Shown: in pieces, positions 1-10,627 of the stretch | How positions within the stretch are numbered: position 1 is the first letter of the stretch | Layout of the letters: every line of letters starts with the position of its first letter | NCBI GenBank assembly: GCA_029962745.1 | Contig: CM057157.1 | Span: forward strand, 26,291,953-26,355,952 | Source of the DNA: Echinometra lucunter | Lineage: Eukaryota > Echinodermata > Echinoidea > Camarodonta > Echinometridae | Direction of reading: 5' to 3' | Length of the DNA: 64,000 nucleotides | The notes under the pieces: model-generated | What the model was told of the DNA's origin: nothing | The model's database searches: none | The model's input: the letters and a program-made list of their open reading frames with translations, nothing else | Position numbers and translations under genes: made by a program

Positions 1-130
1 TATTATTTTATTTATTTATTTATTTATTCATTCATTCATTCATTCATTCATTTATTTATTTATTTTAATTTAATTAATTAATTTATTATTTATTTTATTT
101 ATTTATTCATTTTTTTTTTTGGGGGGGGGG
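1..130. repeat. (ATTT)n/(ATTC)n simple repeat ending in a T-run/G-run
   Basis: Low-complexity ATTT and ATTC repeats end in a T homopolymer followed directly by a G homopolymer at about 111-130. The same T-run/G-run junction followed by ACATAC recurs near 14577 and 14825, so it is a repeat-family signature. Confidence 0.9.
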
Positions 131-876
131 ACATACCATACCATACCTCTAAGATTTTGAGAAAGGGAAATCATAGTCACAATATATGGGACTCTGAGAT
201 GTTTGCCAACTCCCCTTACTTCTACTTCAAAAGCATATCTCTTGGTATTGAGTTATACATCAACGCAAAGGTCAACTAACTTTCTCAGCTTTTGTGCCAG
301 TGCGAAATGTTGTCGGCACCTCTCGGTGCTGCGTGTGTGTTGCGTATTGATAGTGTATAACGCTTCGCCAGCGTAGTATATGGCCAAGGATTTCTGCTTC
401 ATCCTGAATATGGATCTTGCTAAATACTGTAGACTCAACACTATAATATCCCTTTAAGTGCACGAAGTGTCCATTGAGTTTGTGCATAGCATAAAAAACC
501 AGAGCAGGTATGACAAACACTGCTTCCAACACATCGAAAATGGGAGTCGTTATTGCCATGACATTTCTTCGTTATTTGGGAGGCTTTTTCATTTTCTGAA
601 AGAGTAACAGTATGAAATTTCATGACTTGAGTAAAGATTGAAAATGTATAAGGTTGGATTTTGTCTTAACATCACAAACACAGGCAACGTTACTCTTTGT
701 GCTCTCATTTGCAATAATTTGTCATATAAATGTGGCAGTTGATACTAATAACAACTTTTATGAAACAGGGCCCAGTTATCCCAGTAGGATCTCTTTATTG
801 ATTATCACTGTTATTTTCATAATCATCAAATTCTTACTTCATTTTCTTTCCAACTTGACCATTCCAATCTGAACAG

Positions 877-1008
877 ATCTGTGGTAGCCTCATCACCGCC
901 CTCATCAACCGCTACATCGAAGACAACAGCACAACGGATGCCATCAGTAGCCGACTTCGGGAAGTGTGTCCATCACTCTACAGCGCCAATGATGCCATAT
1001 GTACAAAG
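877..1008 (+). CDS. NUP155 copy 1 exon (equivalent of 16133-16264)
   Basis: Phase 0 exon of 44 codons beginning ICGSLITALINRYIEDN and ending with DAICTK. Acceptor is gaacag, donor gtatga. The peptide is identical to that of the 16133 exon. Confidence 0.85.
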
Positions 1009-1067
1009 GTATGACAAGATTGTCCTGCCAGTTACCAACTGATGTAAAATGAAAATGAGCTGAAAAG

Positions 1068-1700
1068 GGTGATGATGGTGGTGGTGATGGTGATGATGAT
1101 TATGATGGTGGTGATGATGATGGTGATGTTGGTGATGATGATGGTGATGTTGGTGATGATGATGCTGATGACGACAACGGTGGTGGTAATGATGACGGTG
1201 ATTATTATCATGGTGAGGTGGTGATGATGACGATAGTGATGATGGTGATGATGATGATGGTGATAATGATAATGGTGATTATTATCATTGTGATGGTGGT
1301 GATGATGATGAAAATGGAGATGATGGTGGTGATGATGATGATGATGGTGGTGATAATGATGATGGTGATGATTATCATGATGATGGTGGTGGTGATGGTG
1401 GTGATAATGATGGTGGTGGTGATAATGATGATGGTGATGATTATCATGGTAATGGTTGTGGTGATGATGAGTGTGATGATGGTGGTGGTGCTTGTGGTTG
1501 GTTGATGATGACGATAGTGATGGTGATGGTGATGGTGATGGTGATGGTGGTGATAATATTGATGGTGATGATAAATGATGATAGTCATAATGATTATGGT
1601 TATGATTATCATGGCGATGGTGGTTGTTATGATGATGGTCATGATGATGGTGGTGATGATAATGATAATGATGATGACGAATGTGATGTTGTTGGTGGTT
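1068..1700. repeat. (GAT/GGT)n trinucleotide microsatellite
   Basis: About 630 bp of GATGGTGAT-type triplets in the intron just after the 877 exon. Its open frames on both strands encode only M/V/I or T/I/H runs and are composition artefacts. The equivalent tract in copy 2 is 16325-16870, with a different length and pattern. Confidence 0.95.
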
Positions 1701-1711
1701 TCTCTGAACAG

Positions 1712-1865
1712 GGTGCCATTGAATAAAAACTTGCTATTATAGTAACTTTGCCGTCAATGGTTACTACCATGGTAATTGCCCAACATCCAATCAAAATCCA
1801 GTATTCCATGAAAGTTACCGTTGATGGCAAAGTTACAATAATAGCAAGTTTTATTCAACGGTACC
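1712..1865. mobile_element. 154-bp foldback MITE, only in copy 1
   Basis: The ends GGTGCCATTGAATAAAAAC and its inverse ...GTTTTATTCAACGGTACC form arms of about 40 bp around a short loop. The duplicate copy has no element at the matching site (about 16886), so this is an insertion/absence difference between the two copies. No clear target duplication is visible. Confidence 0.8.
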
Positions 1866-2270
1866 TTGATTGCTAGGGAAGCAAGTACTTGCTTGTAGGT
1901 AAGCAACCAGTGGACCAACTGCTTATTCTCCAAGGCTCTGTTTATCAACTACAATACACAAAAACAACTATGAAAATAAACTTATAACAGCAACAGAACA
2001 AATATGCAAGAAATTAACTCTGTCATGTATTTGGTAGGTGTGATATAAATGTGGATTTATTTGAAGAAACTATTGTTGCATATTTCTAATATATGAATAA
2101 ATGATCACGTGTAAATAAGTAATGTTTGAAGTCATTTTGAGAGTAGTGATTTACCAACTTGGTATCAGAAAGCAAGTGTCGAAAATTGAATGTGAATAAG
2201 CCAGAATAAGAATCATTGTGTGCTGTGTCAGAGAATTGAAATGCCATAATTGTCTTCATCTCTCATCCAG

Positions 2271-2348
2271 GCGAACGAGACATTACAAGCAGCGATGACT
2301 GCTGAAACCAAGCCTGTGAGGGATAGACTACTCAAAGAATCATTGCAG
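2271..2348 (+). CDS. NUP155 copy 1 exon (equivalent of 17226-17303)
   Basis: 26 codons in phase 0, including PVRDRLLKESLQ. Acceptor tcatccag, donor gtaacc. Identical peptide in the other copy. Confidence 0.85.
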
Positions 2349-2773
2349 GTAACCATGGAAATGCTATCAGTAATGTCACCATAAACCAGACAGAATAGAT
2401 CTTTTTATTATTCCCTAGATGTAATGTATGTTGCTGGGTGTGTATTGAAAAAGATTTTTTTTCCATACAAAAACATATTTCGTGACAATATCCATCCCTG
2501 AAAATGACCCTTTGTGCACAAATTTCTTAAGTCGTGGTATATGTGTAGAAGTTCAAATTAATGTGGCATCAACCTGACGAGTGCCAGAAAAAAACCCCAT
2601 CTTTGATGAATTTGGGATTGGAGTGATGCCAGGCTTTTAATTTCTTGAAATTAGCAATGACAAAATGCTGTTTTATATGACTAACAAGATATTTATCGTT
2701 CACCTTTCAAGAAATTCTGTGTCGCCATCTGTTATGTAATCCCTCTGTTACAACTCTTTTCAAATCTGAACAG

Positions 2774-2834
2774 TTTTTCAAGGAAGTGAGTCAGCAACTC
2801 AATCTGTCAGTTGTGTGTCCGGAATACCACCAGG
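2774..2834 (+). CDS. NUP155 copy 1 exon (equivalent of 18129-18189)
   Basis: 61-bp exon beginning FFKEVSQQLNLS and ending with one base of a split codon. Differs from copy 2 by V to I and Q to E. Confidence 0.85.
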
Positions 2835-2868
2835 GTAAGTTGAAAGCTCATCTTCAACGTTGCCTTAA

Positions 2869-3263
2869 CCCATTCGAGCCAGGAATTATTTAAAGCCTAA
2901 TTTGATCAGCTTTTATTCTTCAAATTGGCAAATTTTATTGCTACATTTTTCTTATTAAACGTCATGTATCTGAAATGAATATAAATTGACGGAAATTATG
3001 ATGAAAAGTCAAAGAGTTGCCAATTTGCAGAGGAAAACGGTGATTTAAAACTTTCTATCACATTGCCAATTTAAGGATTTTAATGCTTATTTTCTTTTTA
3101 AAAATTTTCAGCATCAAACAATGAATATTAACGCAACCAAAATGGGTACAGTTTGTGTAGAATTTTTTGCTCTTTCTGCTCATGTATTTGGTATGATTTT
3201 TAGGGCTTTGCATCAAAAGATATTAGGCTAAACCACAAAATGTGGACCTCTGTCACGAATGGG
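2869..3263. mobile_element. piggyBac-like MITE, TTAA-flanked, only in copy 1
   Basis: Begins CCCATTCGAGCCAGG and ends CTGTCACGAATGGG, with TTAA on both sides (2865-2868 and 3264-3267). Terminal CCC/GGG inside TTAA is the piggyBac superfamily signature. It has no transposase ORF. The matching site in copy 2 (about 18222) is empty. Sister copies lie at 17379, 47991 and 61679. Confidence 0.85.
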
Positions 3264-4357
3264 TTAACCCTAAAAAGCCTGGGCTATGTCAGAGTTTTTG
3301 AAGACCCTCACCATAGGCCTACTGTATGATTAGGCAATATCCATGGATATATCAAGTATGATATCCCTTGTAATTAGAATCTGTGCAGTTGATTGGTTGG
3401 TTTATTGTAAAGTCCCCAGTTTTCCACGATACAGAAAATTTCACGGAATTTGGGAAGAACACAGAATTCATGGAATTTCATGGAAAATGTGATTTTTTTA
3501 GGCTAAAAAATTTGAATAACGAAAAAAAACAGTGAAAAACAAAAAAAAAAAGCAAAGCAAAATCCAATGAAACAAAATCGTGCATCAGTGGAAAATCTGG
3601 ATCTAACCAGTTCGCAGTGTTTTAGCGTGTGTTTGCAAAGTTTCATTTATGTCTGCATGCATACTGCAGTGCATATATTGGGGTAACTTACGTTTATGTT
3701 TTAGATCTTTACTATTGAGAATTGCTTTGTCATATGTTTTTTACAAGTCACTGAAGAACACTGAATTGGAAGTTTAGAAAACGGAAAACTGGATACTTTA
3801 GTTTATTGCATATCAGGTGATGAAATACAATTCCCACTGGCCTCCTGTGAATGAGAAAATCGCCATCGGGTAAAACGACATGATCCATGTACGGATACTA
3901 TTCACGGTGTATAACATCACAGGCAAAAGAGCTTACTGTATTGTGATGTCATGAATTTGTGCACATCTGTTGTTTTAGGCACCGAGGTGTGATGATGTCA
4001 TCATTTTGGTAAATTTATTGCGCGTTTGTATTTACTGCATACATTTCTTGATTGTGTAGATTAATGAATACGCCTGTGATTTGTGCATTACTAAAAAATG
4101 ATGGAGTGCCTAGTTATGCATGGTGCCCTCATTGATGGGAATGTGACCATTTTCCTTCGGGGCTGCGTCCCCCAGCTAAATAGCTGCACATTAGTTTGGG
4201 TACCATAGTTTGCAACCAGACCCTCTCTTGGCCACCCTCCCTTGACCAGTACCCAACTTAATTTTGGGTACAAATGTTTTTTTAGCTGCCTTTATGATTT
4301 TTGTGATGGATATTTTTGTAAACAATTTATGTGTGTGACTGTGTTCATTCTCTGTGG

Positions 4358-4419
4358 CCTGTTACTATGATGGGGCGATGGACCTGTGCATTCAAGAGAC
4401 ATCCTCAGACTCTAGCTTT
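4358..4419 (+). pseudogene. Relic duplicate of the NUP155 exon at 5517, acceptor destroyed
   Basis: The stretch reads (A)CYYDGAMDLC, against ARYYDGVVDLC in the working exon 1.2 kb downstream, and the upstream tract ttctctgt is shared too. Where the working exon in copy 2 has the acceptor tctctgtag, this has tctctgtgg. The 3' end is lost where a MITE (4420-4555) begins, and no donor remains. The same relic is at 19296-19356. It is a dead intronic exon duplication that predates the copy 1/copy 2 split. Confidence 0.65.
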
Positions 4420-4555
4420 GGAGAGCGTTTCATCCAGTGTCTCGTCAGTGATTTTTTCTGACAACTGTTATAAGCTACTGAAATCCTTGCATCTGATTGG
4501 CTGGGAGCAAATTTGTCAGTGAAAATCACTGACAAGACACTTCATGAAATGCTCC
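4420..4555. mobile_element. Foldback MITE abutting the relic exon (also 19357-19496)
   Basis: Left arm GGAGAGCGTTTCATCCAGTG is mirrored by the right arm ending TTCATGAAATGCTCC, and inner arms read CAGTGATTTT / AAAATCACTG. The core (AAGCTACTGAAATCCTTGCA) is shared with the GGGCCC foldback family near 10081. No coding capacity. Confidence 0.75.
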
Positions 4556-4801
4556 CCTGATCTTCAATTTTTAAAGTTCCTTGTTTTGCGTGAGTCTATC
4601 AGCTGCTTCTAGAAAGTAATTGTATACATGCTTGTTTTTCATTTTAGATAAAGTTTTCAAGGTTAAACCATGTATTATTTCACAGGAATAAGAGCCTTGA
4701 AAGGGGTAAGCTCTGCTAGGAGCTCTTTGGTTCTCAGAATTTTGAGAATGGTGAGCTCACCATCCCTCTGCAGGGCTCTTATGCCTAGGAGAAAATGAGG
4801 T

Positions 4802-5362
4802 GATAGAGAGAAGCAATTTAAAAATAGTTCCATCAAAACTGATTACGAAATGAGAAAGTTATGAAATTTTGAAAAGTCTTGATTTACTAAATACAAGATG
4901 CAAATATTCTAATTTAGTAATGATAAGCACCTTCAAACCCCAAAACCAACCAACCAACCTTTCATTTGTGATCCTCAAAATGGCAGTGTTGCTTCAAAAT
5001 GGCAGATTATTTGGACAAGACTCATTATGTTTTGTACACTAAATTTGATATTTTCTCCATTATCTCTGAAGTTGCTGCTTGCCTCTTTGTGAACTCAACG
5101 TGCATGTATGTTGTGTCAGATATATTTTCCCATGATATATCTTGAGCTAAGAAGGAGACAAGCTGCATCTTGAGAGATTATGGAGAAAATCTGAAATTTT
5201 GTGTCAAAGCATATGCATATGCAGAGTTGTCCACAAAAACCTGCCATTTTGAAGCAACATTGCCAATTTGAGGATTGCCATAGAAAATAAATCAAGACTC
5301 TCATAACTCTCTCATTTTGCAACCGATTTTGATGGAACTTTTTTAAAGTTGCTTCTCTCTAT
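4802..5362. mobile_element. Foldback element with GATAGAGAGAAGCAA ends (also 19743-20299)
   Basis: About 80-bp imperfect arms begin GATAGAGAGAAGCAATTTAA and are mirrored by TTGCTTCTCTCTATC. The inner part is itself an inverted repeat around GGAGACAAGCTGCA. A half-related copy lies at 9655-10060 and 22860-23230. Confidence 0.7.
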
Positions 5363-5516
5363 CCTCTCTTTTTATTAAAATTGATTTTTTTCCTAGGGTT
5401 TCATTCTCCTTTTAATAAAAGAATACATGGTTTAAGTTCTAACCCTGTAAATTTTCCCTACAGCGAAGTTTCTCCACCATCACTTTTTCATTGTTTGCAC
5501 TTTTTGTTTTCCGTAG

Positions 5517-5652
5517 CCCGTTACTATGATGGAGTTGTTGACTTGTGCCTATCAGCTGCTTTCAAGAGAGACCAGCAGAACCTTGCGCTCACCTACTACA
5601 AGAATGGCAAACCACCTGAGGATGCCCATGGCATGGAAGCTTTCTCAGCAAG
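5517..5652 (+). CDS. NUP155 copy 1 exon (equivalent of 20599-20734)
   Basis: Completes a split Ala codon and reads ARYYDGVVDLCLSAAFKR, ending MEAFSA plus two bases of a split codon. Acceptor ccgtag, donor gtgaga. Synonymous differences only from the other copy. Confidence 0.85.
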
Positions 5653-6297
5653 GTGAGACATCTGTCACCCATCAGAGACTGTTTCAGTTCCACCTCACAT
5701 GGTTTTCCATTTGATTGCAATTAAGGTGTCTGGGGCTTGCTCATAGCATCAAAGACTTCCCTGTTGGATGATAATCCTTCATTGCTTGCAAAATGTATGA
5801 ATTCAGAACCTGCCTTTGATAAGTGTTTTTCTTTGAATTTTCTCAGGTTCAGCAATCTAAGGATTAGCATTGTATTGAAGGATTTTATATTCTCGTTTTT
5901 AGGGAGTCTTATTGATAAGCTGCTAGTAAATAATGTTAGAATGCCTGTTTCTTCAGAAAATTAGAAGAATTTGAATTGTCTTTGTTTCATAAGTGAGAAT
6001 TCGAACCTTGTCATTATTACAACAGTAATATGGTTTTGCATATTTATGTTCCAAAATTAAACTTGTGGTAAATTTTAAAGAAATAAATTTGAATTGAAGA
6101 AAAAAGAATTTGTGTGGGTAGAACTAGATTTACATGTATACTGTAATTTTGGCCAGATAATGTGAATCTTGAGATTCCAAGGAATTTCTGTTTGTTGGGA
6201 TATTGTATGGATGCACAAAGGAAATATCCTTAGCCAACGTATTTGTATCAGACTCCAGCTTCTGTGTCGTTTGTTGTATTGTAGTGTTTTCATATTT

Positions 6298-7356
6298 ATG
6301 CCTCCGCCCACCGTAGGTGGTTGCCGGAGGCATTATGTTTTCGGGTCGTCCGTCCGTCCGTCCGTCCGTCCGTCCCGTTTTCGTTCTCGCGATAACTTAA
6401 GAACCGTTTGACGTATCAACTTCAAACTTGGCTCGTGTATGCATATGGGAGGGACAATGATCTGATTAGATTTTGGAGTCTCAAGGTCAAAGGTCAAGGT
6501 CATAGAGCTAATAATACACATAAAAATGGCTCATTCTCGCGATAACTTAAGAACCATTTGACAGATTGGCTTCAAACTTGGCTCATGTATGCACATGAAA
6601 GGGACAATGATCTGATTAGATTTTGGGGTCATAAGGTCAAAGGTCAAAGGTGTTAGAGGTCATTATGTACATAGAAATGGTTCGTTTTCAGTATAACTCA
6701 ACAACCATTTGACCGATCAACCTCAAACTTGGCACAGGTATGCATATGGGAGGGACAGTTGTCTGCTTAGATTTTGGAGTCTCAAGGTCAAAGGTCAAGG
6801 TTATAGAGGTAATAATACACTTAAAAATGGCTCGTTCTCGCGATAACTTAAGAACCATTTGACAGATTGGCTTCAAACTTGGCTCATGTATGCACATGGA
6901 AGGGACAATGATCTGATTAGATTTGGGGGTCACAAGGTCAAAGGTTCAAGGTCATAGAGGTCATTATGTACTAGAAATGGTTCGTTTTCACCATAACTCA
7001 ACAACCATTTGACCGATCAACCTCAAACATGGCACAGGTATGCATATGGAAGGGACAATGATCTGATTAGGGTCTCAAGGTCAAAGGTCAAAGGTCATAG
7101 AGGTCATTATGTACATAGAAATGGTTCGTTCTTGTGATAACTCAGTAACCATTTGACTGTTGAACAAACTTGGCTCATGTATGCATATGGATAGGGCAAT
7201 ACTCTCATTAGATTTGGGGGTCACAAGGTCAAAGGTCAAGGTCAAAGATGTCATTGTATATATGAAAATAAAGCAACATGAAGTGCCATTTATTTTTGAT
7301 CTGGTAATGGCGGAGGCATAAAGTTCGACCACGCGTGGTCGAAGATTCATCTAGTT
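6298..7356. mobile_element. GGAGGCATA-type repeat insertion with ~148-bp internal tandem units, only in copy 1
   Basis: Begins with a hairpin TGCCTCCGCCCACCGTAGG / GGTTGCCGGAGGCA, then (CCGT)n at 6350-6375. About six tandem units follow, each carrying GATAACTTAAGAACC, a CAAACTTGGC motif and GGTCAAAGGTCAAGG. It ends near GGCGGAGGCATAAAG at 7312. Such repeats are common in marine invertebrate genomes. The matching site in copy 2 (about 21384) is empty. Antisense ORFs inside are repeat artefacts. Confidence 0.8.
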
Positions 7357-7549
7357 TTATATTGCAATAATTTCATATTATATAATATATTTCATAATAT
7401 ATTTCATAATTTCATACACAAAGGAAAAAAGCCCCGGCCATGGTATATGTATCGGACTTGTATTTCTGTGGTTTTTGCTGTGTTGTTGTGTTTTCAGTTA
7501 TTTATATTGCAGTGATTTCATATTGTGTGATTTCCATCGTGATTTTTAG

Positions 7550-7700
7550 ATTTGAATGCTACAAGTCCATAACAGATGTCTTGGACCAGCTGTACACTGC
7601 TACCCTGGCCCAGCCATCTTCCCCTGTGGTGCCCAGCAGACCTGGCTCTCCGCCTCAGCCTGATCCTCACAGGCTCACTAATATGGATGCAGAGCACTAT
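7550..7700 (+). CDS. NUP155 copy 1 exon (equivalent of 21576-21726)
   Basis: Reads FECYKSITDVLDQL, then a Ser/Pro-rich linker (VVPSRPGSPPQPDP), and ends MDAEHY in phase 0. Acceptor tttttag, donor gtaagt. Confidence 0.85.
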
Positions 7701-8577
7701 GTAAGTTTAGTAAGCAAATAATCAATGTTGGTGACGGTGATGTGGGCAAACTATCACTTTCTAGGCGATCTGGATGTAGCTGTCTTTCCGAAGAAAAGTG
7801 TAGGAAAGATAGCGTACACATTCAGATCGCTGAGGAAATGATAGCCTGTTTCATTGCCTGACACCAAAGGTTATCATTTACTTTCTGTTCCACATCTAAA
7901 ATCATTTAACTGTTTAGGAAAGGAAAAGATATTTACTTCTCTATGAAAAAGAAAGGTAGACATAGTTGGATACATATATATGCAACAATTTTGGAATCAC
8001 TGTCCCACTGACCAGCTACTAATTTACTTTTGATTGTCCAAATTCATAGGGTGCAATGCACTTTTCATTTGTGCGTACTCAAAGATATTGATACGTGTTG
8101 TTACTCTATGTACTGAAGAGATCAGCATAACACAAAAGTACTGTCACCATTGAGTGACTATTTTTCAGTGATTGATGGGCAAAACTATGCTTTATCATGT
8201 GATTAACTTTTGACCAATCCGATAGCACGATTCTATGTATGTAGAATAAAATGGAAACTACTAGTATTGATTGTCTATTCTGAAATTGTAACTGACGGAG
8301 ACAAACACATAGATGAATTCATGGTACCAGATCTTGTGTTGCATTGCTTTTTACTTGGGAAATCTCAGTTGGCGGGGAACACAACTTGAGAGGTGGTCGT
8401 CAGTTGTTCTGAATGAGTCGATCCATATCTGCCATTGGTGTTAGTCCTGTCTGTTTTGTTCAAGGTCTATTGGAATGTATGTTATGTTTAGATTTTTACT
8501 GTGTTGGTGTTAAGTTATGATAGTATTTCCTTTAATAGTCACCATTATTGACATTTAGTGATTTGAGACAAAATTGC

Positions 8578-9010
8578 TGAAAGTGTTTTTTCAAACACCC
8601 CAATAGATATACTACTCACGTAGTTGAACCTGATTCTCGATCTACACCAACGTTTAACGAAAGGCAACCTTGGTTTGCGTAACTTACTTTGTTAAGACTT
8701 TTCTTTGGATGGGTTTATATTTTAGACAAGTATTATTAAAGATAAGGTCCTCACGGAGTACTAAATTTTTTAAATTATCCTATGTGCCGAATGCCCGAAC
8801 CAGGCCCTTGAATTGTTCGGAAGTGCTATGTTCGGCGAACATGAAATGCTGAAAGCGTTTTTTCAAACACCGTAATATATATTCTACTCATAAATAGTCG
8901 AACCTGATGCTCCATCTAGAGTCATGTTGCACGAAAGGAAACCCTGGACATTTGCGTAACTTCCATTGTTAAAACATGTCTGGGGATGGGTTCATATTTT
9001 GAGCAGAATG
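8578..9010. repeat. Two ~275-bp diverged tandem units, extra in copy 1
   Basis: The stretch from GCTGAAAGTGTTTTTTCAAA recurs about 270 bp later as GCTGAAAGCGTTTTTTCAAA. Copy 2 has only one short equivalent (about 22110-22180), so roughly 0.9 kb (about 8065-8950) is present only here. Confidence 0.65.
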
Positions 9011-9068
9011 TGAGCACATGAATTTATTTACGATTCATTACATGTCTCTGTCAATTTTTTTTTCCTAG

Positions 9069-9173
9069 TTGGATTGCATGATGCACCAATGCCTTGAGTC
9101 AGGTGATGAACTCTTTCATGTAACCCTTTATGACTGGCTCGTCAACAAAGGTCTCAAGGAACGACTGTTAGAG
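9069..9173 (+). CDS. NUP155 copy 1 exon (equivalent of 22243-22347)
   Basis: 35 codons in phase 0 ending LYDWLVNKGLKERLLE. One residue differs from copy 2 (Cys here, Arg there, two substitutions in that codon). Confidence 0.85.
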
Positions 9174-9234
9174 GTAAGAAATAAGTGCATTGCTGAACCC
9201 ATCCCCTACAGGAACTCATTGGTTCCTGTATTAA

Positions 9235-9635
9235 CCCATAGTGGTACAGAGTTTTCTTATGGTCTTAGTTGATCACTTTTTCCTCAGCAAATTGGCACCA
9301 GTTCTGTTTTCCACTCCTACCCAGTTAAAAAACATAGTAATGTATATAACATACCCCCCCTCAAAAAAATGAATATTGCAAAATTTAATAGAAAAATTGC
9401 CAATTTGCATACAAAATTAAAAGAGATTATATAATTTCCTTTGTACTGCCAATATTAAGAGCTTAATGAGTAGTTACAATTAAATTTGCTTTTGTTCGAG
9501 ACAGCACATCATACTGCATTGAGATTGAACTTAAATGTTTTTGTTTATGCCTATGCATAATTTGTAATTCGTAGAATTCCGAATCCAAAGATTCTGCAAA
9601 AGTGTCACTGCAAGAGACACTGTACTGCTATTGAG
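9235..9635. mobile_element. TTAA-flanked MITE, second family (also 22414-22822)
   Basis: Begins CCCATAGTGGTACAGAG and ends ACTGTACTGCTATTGAG, with TTAA on both sides. The internal layout (GCCAATTTGCA ... TAATGAGTAGTTAC) resembles the CCCATTCGTGACAG family, so they are probably sister non-autonomous piggyBac-like families. Present in both duplicate copies. Confidence 0.7.
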
Positions 9636-10080
9636 TTAAAGGAAAAGAAAACCGTGGAGACGAGTCAGTTTTAATCAAAAGAGAGGATAGAGAAGGCGGT
9701 GCAAAAAATGATTAATCAAAATTAGTTACAAAATGAGAAAGTATTAAAAGTTTCAAAAGTCTTGATTTATTCTATGGTGATCCTCAAGTTGGCAACATCG
9801 CTTTAAAATAGCTTCAACTCTCTATATAGTTTTGTACACAGAATTTCAGATTTTCTCCATTATCTCTCAAGATGCAGCTTGTCTCTTTAGGTAGATCATG
9901 GGAAATGTATTTGACACGATATAGGTTGAGTTCCTGAGGAGACAAGCTGCACCTTGAGAGGTAATGGAGAAAATCTGATATTTTGTGTACAAAACATATG
10001 GAGAGTTGTCCACAAAACTCTGGCATTTTGAAGCAACTTGTCTCCAGGGTTTCCTTTTCCTTAAAGTTACATTGAGTTCT

Positions 10081-10228
10081 GGGCCCTGTTTCATAAAACT
10101 TGTTATCAGTAACAAATTGCATTAACTGTTATAAGCTACTGAAATCCTTGCATCTGAATGGCTGAGAGCAAATTTGTCGTAGAAATGTGGCAAGTGCTAC
10201 TAATAACAAGTTTTATGAAACAGGGCCC
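10081..10228. mobile_element. GGGCCCTGTTTCATAAAAC foldback MITE (also 15883-16027, 23273-23418)
   Basis: GGGCCCTGTTTCATAAAACT at the left is mirrored by AGTTTTATGAAACAGGGCCC at the right, about 148 bp apart. The left end of the 23273 copy is worn. A right-end remnant is at 739-775. Confidence 0.85.
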
Positions 10229-10328
10229 TGATGATGTCATTACATTGTGAAAGAAACTGTCTCCAAGCATCTTGGAAAGATAGAGAAGTTGTTATAGTTT
10301 CTCTGTCCACTCTCATCTTGTCTATCAG

Positions 10329-10481
10329 ATATCTTCATCATATGTCGAGCCCTACATCAAGAGAGCTGTTGAGTACAACCAGACAACTTGGAGATGTGGA
10401 TCTGTTGTGGAAGTATCATGAGAAGTGTAAGAACTACCCCGCTGCCTCCAGGATCCTCTGCAAGCTGGCTGAGAGACACAG
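10329..10481 (+). pseudogene. NUP155 copy 1 exon with two 1-base deletions
   Basis: Against 23518-23672 this exon is 153 rather than 155 bases: one C is missing after 10380 and one T near 10397. The frame shifts after the codons for VEYN and stops at TGA 10419-10421. Splice sites are intact. This could be real decay or an error in single-coverage assembly sequence. Confidence 0.85.
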
Positions 10482-10504
10482 GTAAGGGGTCATTCACATA
10501 TGCT

Positions 10505-10610
10505 AGAGGTGTCACGGTCTAGCGGATATGTCACTGGACCGTGGATCTCGTGATCTGAGCTTGAGTCCGCCGCAGCACTAATGTCCTTTGGCCAGATATG
10601 AATCTACATA
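10505..10610 (+). repeat. Possible tRNA-derived SINE head (also about 23699-23790)
   Basis: The sequence GTCTAGCGGATATGTCACTG followed about 30 bases later by GATCTGAGCTTGAGTCC resembles polymerase III A- and B-box spacing of a worn tRNA-like head. It does not fold into a full tRNA by eye. Low confidence. Confidence 0.3.
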
Positions 10611-10627
10611 TGCCCACTCTCCACCCC

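Larger units (their letters stand above)
877..10481 (+). pseudogene. Partial second copy of NUP155 (7 exons), frameshifted in the last
   Basis: Exons at 877-1008, 2271-2348, 2774-2834, 5517-5652, 7550-7700, 9069-9173 and 10329-10481 correspond to exons 4-10 of the intact set. All have GT-AG borders and the first six are open in the right phase. The seventh lacks two single bases compared with 23518-23672, and reads into TGA at 10419-10421. Protein differences from the other copy are few: V/I and Q/E in the 2774 exon and C/R in the 9069 exon. Exons that should precede these (equivalents of 11651-14416) would lie left of the window. It may be the other allele with sequencing errors rather than a true pseudogene. 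Confidence 0.75.

Noticed and set aside
1208..1726. Open frames on both strands over the GAT repeat
   Set aside because: They encode only M/V or T/I/H runs; trinucleotide repeats lack stops by composition. The same holds for 16288-16888.
6075..7350. Several 60-90-residue ORFs around the GGAGGCATA repeat
   Set aside because: They follow the tandem units and the adjacent intron; no family resemblance.
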